From assembly GCA_020793565.1 (NCBI GenBank), contig DQIP01000234.1:1-59474 (forward strand): 59,474 nucleotides of DNA. The letters run 5' to 3'. The position numbers were made by a program, and so were the translations under genes. Below, piece by piece: positions 17,417 through 25,676 of this stretch; position 1 is the first letter of the stretch; each line of letters opens with the position of its first letter. The stretch comes from Candidatus Methanovorans sp. Its GTDB lineage: Archaea; Halobacteriota; Methanosarcinia; Methanosarcinales; Methanosarcinaceae. The notes beneath the pieces are model-generated. The model was not told the origin of the DNA, did not search any database, and was given only the letters and a program-made list of their open reading frames with translations.

Positions 17417-18243
17417 TAGATCACCTGCGATATTTTACGTCCCCTGATGTAGTACCATATATTTGCACCAGAGTTGCCCCATGTAAGTTTGTACCTTAAT
17501 GGAACTTCCCTCCTGTTTTTCTTGGATATATCGCTTACTTCTTCCATCTTGAAGACCGACACATCCTCAAATCCACCTTTTCTAAAGAGTTCCACCTTAT
17601 TGATAGCACTTGATGATGATTTCTCATAACATATTGGAAGATTTTCGTTTACAGATTTACTATAATGTCCTGTCTTCCATGCATTCTTTCGCTCAATTAT
17701 CGTAGTCAAAAGCAATCCCAGTGTTTTCTTGAACCATCTACCTGTTCCCTTATTCCTGCCCCAAGATTCAATTTCAAAAGTGTACACTTTCCCACCGGGC
17801 TTTAATACTCGGTTCCACTCGTTAATTGCCATTTGTGGATTGGGAAGTGTCCAGAGGACAATGCGGCTGACAACTGCATCGAAACACCCATCTTCAAATT
17901 CCAGCGATTCAGCATCACCAATCCTTAGGTCGGGATTGACTCCTCTTTCTTTTGCCTTTTTCCTTGCTACAGATAGCATTCCCTCCGATATGTCGATACC
18001 CACAACATCATGCCCCATCCCGGAGAGCACAAGAGCTAAAGAGCCGTTACCGGTACCAATATCCAGTATTTTCAGGTTTTTAGAACCAAACTCTTCAAAG
18101 AGGGAGTTCCTCCACGCTTTTTCTTCCTCATCATCTTTGAAGAAGGCATGCTCTTTTGTGCGATCCCAGTATTCCCGTATCTCTTCCTTTATGCAATTAG
18201 ATTCATGTTCTTCTTTGTTCATATTAGAAATTAGTAAGGTCAT
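17416..18243 (-). CDS. Class I SAM-dependent methyltransferase (set 2 operon)
   Basis: This is a 275-aa enzyme with motif I ILDIGTGNGSLALVLSGMG, motif II VVGIDISEGML, then GDAESLEFEDGCFDAVV and NRVLKPGGKVYTFEIES. It has the subfamily segments WTLPNPQMAINEW and IIERKNAWK. It starts by ATGA overlap with the C-type permease stop at 18240-18243, with GGTGATT ahead, so its translation is tied to that of the transporter. That coupling is the best evidence that methylation and transport serve one pathway. Confidence 0.88.
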   Translation of the reverse strand: MTLLISNMNKEEHESNCIKEEIREYWDRTKEHAFFKDDEEEKAWRNSLFEEFGSKNLKILDIGTGNGSLALVLSGMGHDVVGIDISEGMLSVARKKAKERGVNPDLRIGDAESLEFEDGCFDAVVSRIVLWTLPNPQMAINEWNRVLKPGGKVYTFEIESWGRNKGTGRWFKKTLGLLLTTIIERKNAWKTGHYSKSVNENLPICYEKSSSSAINKVELFRKGGFEDVSVFKMEEVSDISKKNRREVPLRYKLTWGNSGANIWYYIRGRKISQVI

Positions 18244-19088
18244 TTAATCACCACCTCTTTCATCCTTGGATCCAGCGCATCCCGCAGTCCGTCTCCTATA
18301 AAATTAAAAGCCAGTACCGTGATCATGATCATAAGTCCTGGGAAAATGGATAACCATGGACACATTCTCAGGAATTCCTTACCTTCATTTAGCATAGTGC
18401 CCCATTCCGGTGTTGGAGGCTGTGCTCCTAATCCCAAAAAACCCAACGCTGCAACAGTAAGAATAACTGAACCCATATGGAGTGTTGCAAGTACTATATT
18501 CGGATACAGGACATTTGGATACACATGTTTATAGATAATATAGAGATCACCACTTCCAATGCTTCTTGCACTCTCTATAAACTCTTTTTCTTTTATTGAC
18601 AGTGTTGATCCCCGCGTAACTCTTGCATAACTGAGCCATCCTACAAAGGATATAGCTAATATGGTGTTATTTATTCCCGGTCCAAGAGCACCAATAACTA
18701 CTAATGCCAGAATAATACTTGGAAAAGCAAGCAATATATCTACAAATCTCATCAATATCTCATCAACTATTCCTCCATAATAACCAGATATAATACCAAC
18801 TGTTATTCCAACAATTGCAGTAATTGTAACCACAATTATACTCAATTGAAATGTTAATCTACTGCCATGGATTATTCTACTTAATACATCCCGACCTAAA
18901 TGGTCAGTTCCCATAATATGTTCAATAGATGGAGCTTGCAATTTGTCTTCCAATATTATCTTGGTCGGGTCATAAGGAGATATAACATCTGCTGAAAGAG
19001 CTATCATAATTAATGTGCAAATTACTATTAAACCCATCATTGCTGCCCTATTCTTTCCAAATTCCCGGACATCACGCAATAAACTCAT
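18240..19088 (-). CDS. Opp/Dpp/Nik ABC importer permease, C-type (set 2)
   Basis: This is a 282-aa membrane subunit with the same topology as 9598-10437: an early helix, the SPYDPTKIILEDKLQAPS external region, the coupling loop ESARSIGSGDLYIIYKHVYP, and GDGLRDALDPRMKEVVIK at the C-terminus. The last 117 bases of the gene (18240-18356) match the end of the set 3 gene (21914-22030) at 116 positions, although the rest of the two genes has diverged; this looks like gene conversion. It lies 6 bases after the B-type permease. No ATPase gene is present in this set. Confidence 0.93.
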   Translation of the reverse strand: MSLLRDVREFGKNRAAMMGLIVICTLIMIALSADVISPYDPTKIILEDKLQAPSIEHIMGTDHLGRDVLSRIIHGSRLTFQLSIIVVTITAIVGITVGIISGYYGGIVDEILMRFVDILLAFPSIILALVVIGALGPGINNTILAISFVGWLSYARVTRGSTLSIKEKEFIESARSIGSGDLYIIYKHVYPNVLYPNIVLATLHMGSVILTVAALGFLGLGAQPPTPEWGTMLNEGKEFLRMCPWLSIFPGLMIMITVLAFNFIGDGLRDALDPRMKEVVIK

Positions 19089-19094
19089 TATCTT

Positions 19095-20042
19095 TTACCT
19101 CTCGTATCTTATTCTCGGATCAAAAATTGAGTATGATAGATCAACAATCAAATTGACAAATACATACATAATTGTTATAAATACCACACAACCCTGAATT
19201 ACAGGAATATCCCTCTGGGATATTGCATCTATCAACAATTTTCCAATACCAGGCCATGCAAATATCGTTTCTACTATCACAGTGCCACCAAGCAAATGCC
19301 CCATTTCCAAACCTATTATTGTAATTACCGGAATCAGTGCATTTTTCATAGCATGTCGAACGACAACGGTTATTTCAGGAAGACCCTTTCCTCTTGCTGT
19401 TCTTACATAATCCTGTCTTATTACCTCCAGCATACTTGATCTTGTCAGGCGGGCGGTGACAGCAGCCATACCGGTTCCAAGGGTAATAGAAGGTAGAATC
19501 ATATGTTCAATACCACCAGAACCCATAACAGGCGTTAAATCAAGATATAATGAAAATACCATGATAAGTAGTAGTGCAAGCCAGAAATTAGGTATGGAAA
19601 CACCAATTACAGCACCAGTGCTACATATATAATCTAATATTGAATTTTGTTTTATAGCGGCAACAATACCTAATGGTATGCCTATTATAAGCGATACCAA
19701 TATGCTTACTACGGCTAATTTTATAGTCGCAGGTAGTCTTATTACTATCTCATCCAGTACAGGTTGACCGGTTTTGTATGACATACCTAAATTGCCTTGT
19801 AATGCTTCACCCAACCATGAAAAATACTGAACGACCAAAGGTCTGTCAAGGTCATAGTACTGGCTGATCAATGCCACAGCTTCATTTGAAGGTTCGATTT
19901 CAATATTTCCAATAAAAATATATCTTGCTATTACATCAGGGGTTTCACCCGGAATATAATGCAACATAAAGAACACTAATGCTGTTGCTCCAACAAGCAC
20001 CAGTATGACAATTCCTAATCGCTTCAAAATTGATTTTAACAT
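19095..20042 (-). CDS. Opp/Dpp/Nik ABC importer permease, B-type (set 2)
   Basis: This is a 315-aa membrane subunit. The N-terminus MLKSILKRLGIVILVLVGAT leads into helix 1. A large extracellular part contains RYIFIGNIEIEPSNEAVALI. The coupling loop is VIRQDYVRTARGKGLPE, and the conserved end is VVETIFAWPGIGKLLIDAI with DPRIRYER. A reading frame open to 20117 would add 25 residues, but AGGAG ten bases before the ATG at 20042 and family alignment favour this start. It lies downstream of its binding-protein gene with an 87-base gap. Confidence 0.92.
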   Translation of the reverse strand: MLKSILKRLGIVILVLVGATALVFFMLHYIPGETPDVIARYIFIGNIEIEPSNEAVALISQYYDLDRPLVVQYFSWLGEALQGNLGMSYKTGQPVLDEIVIRLPATIKLAVVSILVSLIIGIPLGIVAAIKQNSILDYICSTGAVIGVSIPNFWLALLLIMVFSLYLDLTPVMGSGGIEHMILPSITLGTGMAAVTARLTRSSMLEVIRQDYVRTARGKGLPEITVVVRHAMKNALIPVITIIGLEMGHLLGGTVIVETIFAWPGIGKLLIDAISQRDIPVIQGCVVFITIMYVFVNLIVDLSYSIFDPRIRYER

Positions 20043-20129
20043 TGTGTACTTGCTCCTATCGTGTGAGAACCACAATATTTGAAAAATAAGGTGCTGGTTG
20101 TAAAAACATACCAGCACCTAAAGGACGTA

Positions 20130-21728
20130 CTATTCCTCTATGTAGATACCAGAGTTGATCCTGTAGTCATGTGCTGAAGGATTAGGAACATAACCATTGA
20201 CACTACTTTTTGTGACTACCGCCAGATTGTGATAGGCTATATACACATCAGCGACATCATCAACCACTATTTCCTGCACTTCCCGATATATGTCATAGCG
20301 CTTTTGTTTATCGAAAGTTGATCTTCCTTCATCAAGAAGCCGGTCTACTTCTTCATTCTTGTATCCATATGAATTACTGTCGCCTTTTGAGTGAAAATTC
20401 CTCTCCAGATAGTAACTTGGATCTGGAATCCGCATACATGTGGCACCTCCCGATACCCGTATAGCGCCCCATTCATTCAAACGTTCTTTTATGGCACTCC
20501 AGTCCATGATCCTGACTTCTGCATCAATACCAATCTCTTTAAACTGTGATTGGACGGTTTCTGCAAGTGGTGGTAAAGCCGGACGTTGTGGCCATGTATA
20601 GAGAGTCATCTTGAAAGCTTTCCCATCCTTATCCAGTATACCATCGTTATCGGTGTCCTCCCATCCGGCTTCTTTTAATAGTTGTTTTGCTTTTTGGAGA
20701 TCATATGGATAACCTACAAGATCGTTATTCCTCCATTCTATTCCGGGTACAAACCCCATTCCATTGGAAATTTCACCCCTGTCATATAATATGTGCTCCA
20801 CTATACTTTCCTTATCAACCGCATACGCGATTGCTTTTCTCACTTTAATATCATCGAAAGGAGCTTTTGATAGATTTCCAAAATTCAGCTTGTATCCTTG
20901 GCACAAGGGATGTATTATAACATTAAACTCTGGATTGTTTTCAAGTCTCTCTGTCGAACCCATTGGTGGTTCAGTCGTAAAATCGACTTCTCCTTTTTCA
21001 ATTGCCATTTCTCTTGTAGATGCCTCGCCGACACCACCCTGTATAATCACAGTATCCAGTTTTGGAACGCCATTCCAGTAATTCTCATTTTTGCTGAGTT
21101 CAAGAATATCTGAGGCTTTGTCATATTTTTCAAACTTAAATGGACCTGTTCCGATGGGGTTAATAATAATTCCATCCTTTTCAATCGAATTTTTGCTGTA
21201 AATAACGGCTCTTGCATACGACAATGCAGCAGGAATTGCAGCATCTGGTTTCTCAGTGATTATGTCAATTGTATAATCATCAATCTTCTCAACACTTTTA
21301 ATCCCTAATTCTCCTCTGATAGTCGGATTTTCCTCCATATTTCGATCAAATGAATATTTTACATCATCTGCGGTTAATTTTGTATCATCATGAAAGATTA
21401 TGTTATCTTTTAAATGGACCCGCCATGTTGTATCATCGATTAGTTCCCAAGATTTAGCCAACCCCGGAACAAGACTAAAATCGGGTTCCATAAAAGTTAA
21501 AGTCTCAAGAACTAAAAAATTATTTAGTGTTCCGCCGGCTTTTGCAGGATCAACACTGGAAATCCCCCATGGTTCGGCAATAACTAATTTTTGTTTTGTT
21601 CCAATATTATCATTATCATTATCGTTTTCTCCATTGTCTATGCATCCGGAGAATGCCACAAGACCCACAATTGTTGCTAGCACGATCCATATTCCGATAC
21701 TTTTTCGATTTATATTCATATTCATCAT
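20130..21728 (-). CDS. Family 5 solute-binding lipoprotein (set 2)
   Basis: This is an extracellular binding protein of about 532 aa. The signal peptide ends in lipobox FSGC, followed by a low-complexity Asp/Asn linker (DNGENDNDNDN) and an SBP_bac_5 fold (GTGPFKFEKYDKASDILELS, LRPALPPLAETVQSQ-like ligand region, YAVDKESIVEHILYD). It has the Asp-rich loop DTDNDGILDKDGK. AGGTGAT is placed for the ATG at 21728 rather than the GTG at 21737. It is a paralogue of the set 3 protein and more distant from set 1. It is the first gene of the set 2 operon. Confidence 0.9.
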   Translation of the reverse strand: MMNMNINRKSIGIWIVLATIVGLVAFSGCIDNGENDNDNDNIGTKQKLVIAEPWGISSVDPAKAGGTLNNFLVLETLTFMEPDFSLVPGLAKSWELIDDTTWRVHLKDNIIFHDDTKLTADDVKYSFDRNMEENPTIRGELGIKSVEKIDDYTIDIITEKPDAAIPAALSYARAVIYSKNSIEKDGIIINPIGTGPFKFEKYDKASDILELSKNENYWNGVPKLDTVIIQGGVGEASTREMAIEKGEVDFTTEPPMGSTERLENNPEFNVIIHPLCQGYKLNFGNLSKAPFDDIKVRKAIAYAVDKESIVEHILYDRGEISNGMGFVPGIEWRNNDLVGYPYDLQKAKQLLKEAGWEDTDNDGILDKDGKAFKMTLYTWPQRPALPPLAETVQSQFKEIGIDAEVRIMDWSAIKERLNEWGAIRVSGGATCMRIPDPSYYLERNFHSKGDSNSYGYKNEEVDRLLDEGRSTFDKQKRYDIYREVQEIVVDDVADVYIAYHNLAVVTKSSVNGYVPNPSAHDYRINSGIYIEE

Positions 21729-21760
21729 TTCTATCACCTGTTCATTTTGTTGATCACTCT

Positions 21761-21792
21761 ACTAAGAAATACGAGTAAACATTTTGTTTTTC
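21761..21792 (-). promoter_or_regulatory. Promoter site D, partial match to sites B and C
   Basis: On the minus strand, GAAAAACAAAATGTTTAC resembles the ACAAAATGT block of sites B and C, and TTAGT occurs further on, but the TAATRYATTA palindrome is absent. It ends about 30 bases before the set 2 binding-protein start. It may be a derived, weaker member of the same promoter class. Confidence 0.35.
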
Positions 21793-21828
21793 AATAACAA
21801 GAGAAATCATCCCCTGCGCCTGGATTTA

Positions 21829-21872
21829 CCCGGACTACACAATCCTATAGATTATATACAACGAGAAAATCC
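21829..21872 (-). repeat. Half copy of the 63-bp two-hairpin repeat (reverse orientation)
   Basis: GGACTACACAATCCTATAG followed by ATTATATACAACGAGAAAA matches the ATAATC-TATAG-GATTAT hairpin half of the units at 55511-55717. The second hairpin is missing here. It lies in the gap between the set 3 C-type permease and the set 2 binding protein. Confidence 0.75.
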
Positions 21873-21913
21873 AACTTTTATGTTCGATTGTCATTTGAAA
21901 GGCATTAATATAT

Positions 21914-22786
21914 TCATTTAATCACCACCTCTTTCATCCTTGGATCCAGCGCATCCCGCAGTCCGTCTCCTATAAAATTAAAAGCCAGTACCGTGATCAT
22001 GATCATAAGACCTGGGAAAATGGATAACCACCATCCCCCTCTCAAGAAGATTCTTCCTTCGTTAAGCATAGCACCCCATTCCGGCATAGGTGGTTGAGCT
22101 CCCAAACCCAAAAAGCCCAGGGCAGCAAGTGATAAAATTGCATGTCCAAGATGCAGTGCAGCCAGGGTTAAAAGAGGCGAAATCGTATTTGGTGCAATAT
22201 GGCGGGTGAGGAGATAAAAATCATTGACTCCAACCGCCTTCATAGCTTCAATAAACTCTTTTTCTTTTATTGAAAGAGCCAGACCTCTTGAAACCCTTGC
22301 ATATTTGACCCATCCCAGCAGCGACAGCGCAAGTGTTACATTAAATAAACCCGGTCCAAGTGCACCAACAAGAACCAGCGCCAATATAATCTCTGGAAGT
22401 GCAAGAAATGTATCCATCATTCCCACAAGCACCTTGTCAATAACCCCACCATAGTAACCCGACACTATTCCGATGGATATCCCGATGATCATGGATATTC
22501 CTACGATGAAAATACTCGCCAGAATATCTATTCTTGTTGCATAGATCACTCTTGTGAGTACATCCCTTCCAAGATTATCAGTTCCGAAGGGATGTTCCCA
22601 TGAAGGGGATTGAATATTATTATATAAATCGACTTCAATCGGGTCATATGGGGTAAGGTACGGCGCAAAGATCGCCAAAAATGCCAACATAACAATTAGC
22701 GTCGAACCAATTGCCACCGATTTATGTTTCAGGAGATATATGGATCGTTTTCCTGGTAATTTATTTTGTTTGAATCGGAGAGTCAT
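21914..22786 (-). CDS. Opp/Dpp/Nik ABC importer permease, C-type (set 3)
   Basis: This is a 290-aa membrane subunit with a basic N-terminus (FKQNKLPGKRSIYLLKHKS), an early helix, external TPYDPIEVDLYNNIQSPS, coupling loop EAMKAVGVNDFYLLTRHIAP, and GDGLRDALDPRMKEVVIK at the C-terminus. The terminal 117 bases are almost identical to the set 2 gene. Three bases separate it from the B-type permease. It is the last gene of the short set 3 operon, which has no ATPase and no methyltransferase. Confidence 0.93.
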   Translation of the reverse strand: MTLRFKQNKLPGKRSIYLLKHKSVAIGSTLIVMLAFLAIFAPYLTPYDPIEVDLYNNIQSPSWEHPFGTDNLGRDVLTRVIYATRIDILASIFIVGISMIIGISIGIVSGYYGGVIDKVLVGMMDTFLALPEIILALVLVGALGPGLFNVTLALSLLGWVKYARVSRGLALSIKEKEFIEAMKAVGVNDFYLLTRHIAPNTISPLLTLAALHLGHAILSLAALGFLGLGAQPPMPEWGAMLNEGRIFLRGGWWLSIFPGLMIMITVLAFNFIGDGLRDALDPRMKEVVIK

Positions 22787-22789
22787 CCT

Positions 22790-23740
22790 TTACACCTCGT
22801 CATATTTTATCCTTGGGTCAAGGAAGTAGTAAGAAAGGTCCACTAACATGTTCACCAGTGAGAATACGATCGCTATGAAAACCACACATCCCTGAATCAT
22901 GGGTATATCCCGCGCATTAATTGAATCGATCAAAAGTTTTCCTATGCCTGGCCATGCAAATATTGTCTCAACAATTACCGTGCCGCCTAACAGGTAGCCC
23001 AGCTGCAAGCCAACTATTGTAATTACGGGAATCATCGCATTCTTCAACACATGCCTGTATAAGATTCGTTTTTCATCCATCCCCTTCGCTTTTGCAGTTG
23101 TTATATAATCTAACCGCAACACTTCCAGCACGCTTGATCTTGTTAAACGCAATGTCACGGACATCATCCCTGCGCACAACGTGATTGCCGGAAGTACCAG
23201 GTGTTCAATCCCGCCGTATCCGGAAACTGGTAGTAGATCAAGATGCAGTGAAAATATAAGGATGAGAATGAGTCCCAGCCAAAAATTTGGCATGGATATG
23301 AAGAACGTCGCAAGAGCCATGCTCGAATAATCAAATTTAGAGTTTTGTTTTGCCGCAGAGATCACACCCAGGGGTATGGCTACTAACAGCGATAGTATCG
23401 TTGCAGTAATTGCTAACTCAACGGTTGCCGGCAGTCTAACCAATATTTCACCTAACACACCTCTTCCTGATATGTAAGAAACACCTAAATCGCCGTGAAG
23501 CGCATTACTAAGCCAGTGTAGATACTGCATCCACAATGGATTGCCAAGCTGAAACATCTCTTCTGCCGCCTTAATCTCCATTCTGGATGGATTATATGTA
23601 ACATCTCCGACAAAGACCCGTTGTATAATCATCACTGCTGTGTCACCAGGAATGAGCGAAAGGAGCAAAAATGTGAGCGCGGATGTGGCGAATACCACAA
23701 ACACCGCTATTGCTGTACGTTTTGCTACATATTCAAGCAT
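22790..23740 (-). CDS. Opp/Dpp/Nik ABC importer permease, B-type (set 3)
   Basis: This is a 316-aa membrane subunit that starts MLEYVAKRTAIAVFVVFATS. An extracellular segment with VFVGDVTYNPSRMEIKAAEE corresponds to that of set 2. The coupling loop is VLRLDYITTAKAKGMDEKR. The family C-terminus is VVETIFAWPGIGKLLIDSI and DPRIKYDE. AAAGGTTGATC precedes the ATG. It lies 14 bases after the binding-protein stop, so the three set 3 genes are one transcript. Confidence 0.93.
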   Translation of the reverse strand: MLEYVAKRTAIAVFVVFATSALTFLLLSLIPGDTAVMIIQRVFVGDVTYNPSRMEIKAAEEMFQLGNPLWMQYLHWLSNALHGDLGVSYISGRGVLGEILVRLPATVELAITATILSLLVAIPLGVISAAKQNSKFDYSSMALATFFISMPNFWLGLILILIFSLHLDLLPVSGYGGIEHLVLPAITLCAGMMSVTLRLTRSSVLEVLRLDYITTAKAKGMDEKRILYRHVLKNAMIPVITIVGLQLGYLLGGTVIVETIFAWPGIGKLLIDSINARDIPMIQGCVVFIAIVFSLVNMLVDLSYYFLDPRIKYDEV

Positions 23741-23754
23741 GGATGATCAACCTT

Positions 23755-25350
23755 TTAGGACGCTATGTACATCTCCGGATTCAACATGTAGTCGTGTGCA
23801 ATCGGATTGAATACGAAGCCTTGGACATTGTCATGCATAACGACAGCGACTTTGTAGTATGCTACATGAATAATAGGCACTTCATCAAGAGCTATTTCCT
23901 GTACCCGATCGTAGATTTCCTGTCGTTTACCTGCATGGAAAGTACTCAGCCCTTCTTCGAGCAGCGAATCCATTTCCGGATTGCTGTAGCCCCATATGTT
24001 TGAATCTCCATTGGAATGATATGTCTTTCTGAGATAGTAGTCCGGATCTGGCACCATCGCCACTGCTGTTCCTGAAAGTTTCAGGTCGCGGTCGGTCATG
24101 TGTTCTCCTATGGCACTCCAGTCCATCACCCGGACTTCAACCTTGATTCCCACATCCTTTAACATGGATTGAATTGCTTCAGCCATTGGCTGGAGTCCCG
24201 GCCTCTGGGGATACGTGTATAATGTGACACCAAATTCTTCACCGTTCTTCTCGACTATTCCATTCCCGTCAGTGTCATTCCATCCGGCTTCTGCAAGCAA
24301 CTGCATCGCCTTCCCAGAATCGTAAGGATATCCATCAAGTTCCTGGTTAGACCACGAGATCATCGGCATTACCGGACCTATGGCAGGTGCTGCGCATCCG
24401 TGTAGTGTTCGATCGCTTATCACCTCACGATCAATCGCATAGCTTATCGCTTTTCTCACACGCACATCGCTGTACGGTGTGCCTGAAAGATTACCAAACT
24501 GCATCTGGTAAACACGAGCCGTTGGATGTACTTCTACATTTAATCCTGGTGTTGCTTTCAGTCGTTCGATGTCGCCGTAGGGAACGTCACAGGTAAAACC
24601 GATCTCACCCTTCTCCACGCTCATTGCACGGGATGCGGGATCCGGAATTCCTTTGATCACCAGTTTTTCAAGTCCAGGCTTTATTCCCCAGTAATTATCG
24701 TTTCTTAGCAGGTAAAGTGTACCACTTGCTATGTCAAATCGCTCGAACTTAAATGGTCCGGTGCCAATCGGTTTTGTGACAACTCCGTTATCATCGGTTA
24801 TAGAAGTTGGGCTTAGAATTCCAAGGCTTGGGTATTCCAGTGACGCAGGGAATGCAGCATACGGTTTTTCTGTTGTGAATAACAGGGTATGTTTATCGAC
24901 AACCCCAATGGACTTTATTTGTGTCACAGCTTTCACTGGAGGGTTCATATCCATTGCTCTTTCAATGGACCACTTTACACCATCTGCAGTGAATTCGGTT
25001 CCATCCTGAAATTTAACATCTTTCTTAAGATAAAATTTCCATTGCAAATCACTTACCTGTTCCCACGACTCTGCGAGACCAGGCCTGAGTTTAAAATCCG
25101 GATCAGCTTCAACCAATGTATCAACGATCATTGCTTTTTCCTTTACCATCTCCCCACTCATGACAGGATCCAGGATACGAATGTCCCACAACTCGCCAAT
25201 TACAAGCGTCTTTTCAATTTGTTTTTCCAGGGTTGTTTCTGACGATGCTGATGTGACGACTGATTCCTGAACATCTTCTCCTATGCATCCTAACATAATA
25301 CTGCTAAATAAGATCAGGCAAATTACTAAAATATTAATTTTATTGTGCAT
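23755..25350 (-). CDS. Family 5 solute-binding lipoprotein (set 3)
   Basis: This is an extracellular binding protein of about 531 aa. It has lipobox IMLGC, then an SBP_bac_5 fold with GTGPFKFERFDIASGTLYLL, AISYAIDREVISDRTLHG and the loop DTDGNGIVEKNGE. A longer frame opens at 25413, but GAGGT eight bases ahead of the ATG at 25350 and the lipoprotein signal fix the start. It is closest to the set 2 protein (shared VRVMDWSAI and YHSNGDSN-type segments). It is the first gene of the operon and lies about 150 bases below promoter site C. Confidence 0.9.
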   Translation of the reverse strand: MHNKINILVICLILFSSIMLGCIGEDVQESVVTSASSETTLEKQIEKTLVIGELWDIRILDPVMSGEMVKEKAMIVDTLVEADPDFKLRPGLAESWEQVSDLQWKFYLKKDVKFQDGTEFTADGVKWSIERAMDMNPPVKAVTQIKSIGVVDKHTLLFTTEKPYAAFPASLEYPSLGILSPTSITDDNGVVTKPIGTGPFKFERFDIASGTLYLLRNDNYWGIKPGLEKLVIKGIPDPASRAMSVEKGEIGFTCDVPYGDIERLKATPGLNVEVHPTARVYQMQFGNLSGTPYSDVRVRKAISYAIDREVISDRTLHGCAAPAIGPVMPMISWSNQELDGYPYDSGKAMQLLAEAGWNDTDGNGIVEKNGEEFGVTLYTYPQRPGLQPMAEAIQSMLKDVGIKVEVRVMDWSAIGEHMTDRDLKLSGTAVAMVPDPDYYLRKTYHSNGDSNIWGYSNPEMDSLLEEGLSTFHAGKRQEIYDRVQEIALDEVPIIHVAYYKVAVVMHDNVQGFVFNPIAHDYMLNPEMYIAS

Positions 25351-25494
25351 ATCGCTTACCTCGTGATATATTTGACATATCTGCTTCAAGCGCCGATGCC
25401 AATCAAAGGCCACCGACTGAATTAGATGATATTCATTTTTATTTGCTACAATAATAGTCTATTTTATTATATTTTAATACTAATTGTCACTAAC

Positions 25495-25528
25495 GTATTA
25501 ACTAATGCATTATATACATTTTGTTTTG
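25495..25528 (-). promoter_or_regulatory. Promoter/operator site C of the set 3 operon
   Basis: On the minus strand it reads CAAAACAAAATGTATATAAT, then GCATTAGTTAATAC. The TATA-like TATATAATG runs into the perfect palindrome TAATGCATTA. It matches site A at 5735-5766 over most of its length and shares ACAAAATGT with sites B and D. A repressor bound to the palindrome would block TBP/TFB. The regulator is not identifiable in the window. Confidence 0.6.
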
Positions 25529-25584
25529 TATATTTTCCATATGTTTTCAGTGTGTAGATTCATTCACTCCCTGTGATCCTGGCA

Positions 25585-25620
25585 GTTTTTTGAACCATTC
25601 CGGAAGGTTGTTAAAAAGTA
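25585..25620 (+). mobile_element. Decayed fragment of the MITE right end
   Basis: GTTTTTTGAACCATTCCGG followed by AAGGTTGTTAAAAAGTA resembles the right end of the 144-bp element (TTTTCCAACCATTCCGG...AACAAAAAGTCTC) with several changes and no left end. It lies between site C and the YchF gene. Confidence 0.5.
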
Positions 25621-25676
25621 TCCAAATTTGCCACAAACCAATAAACATTAAATGCAACAACGATATCTACTAAATT

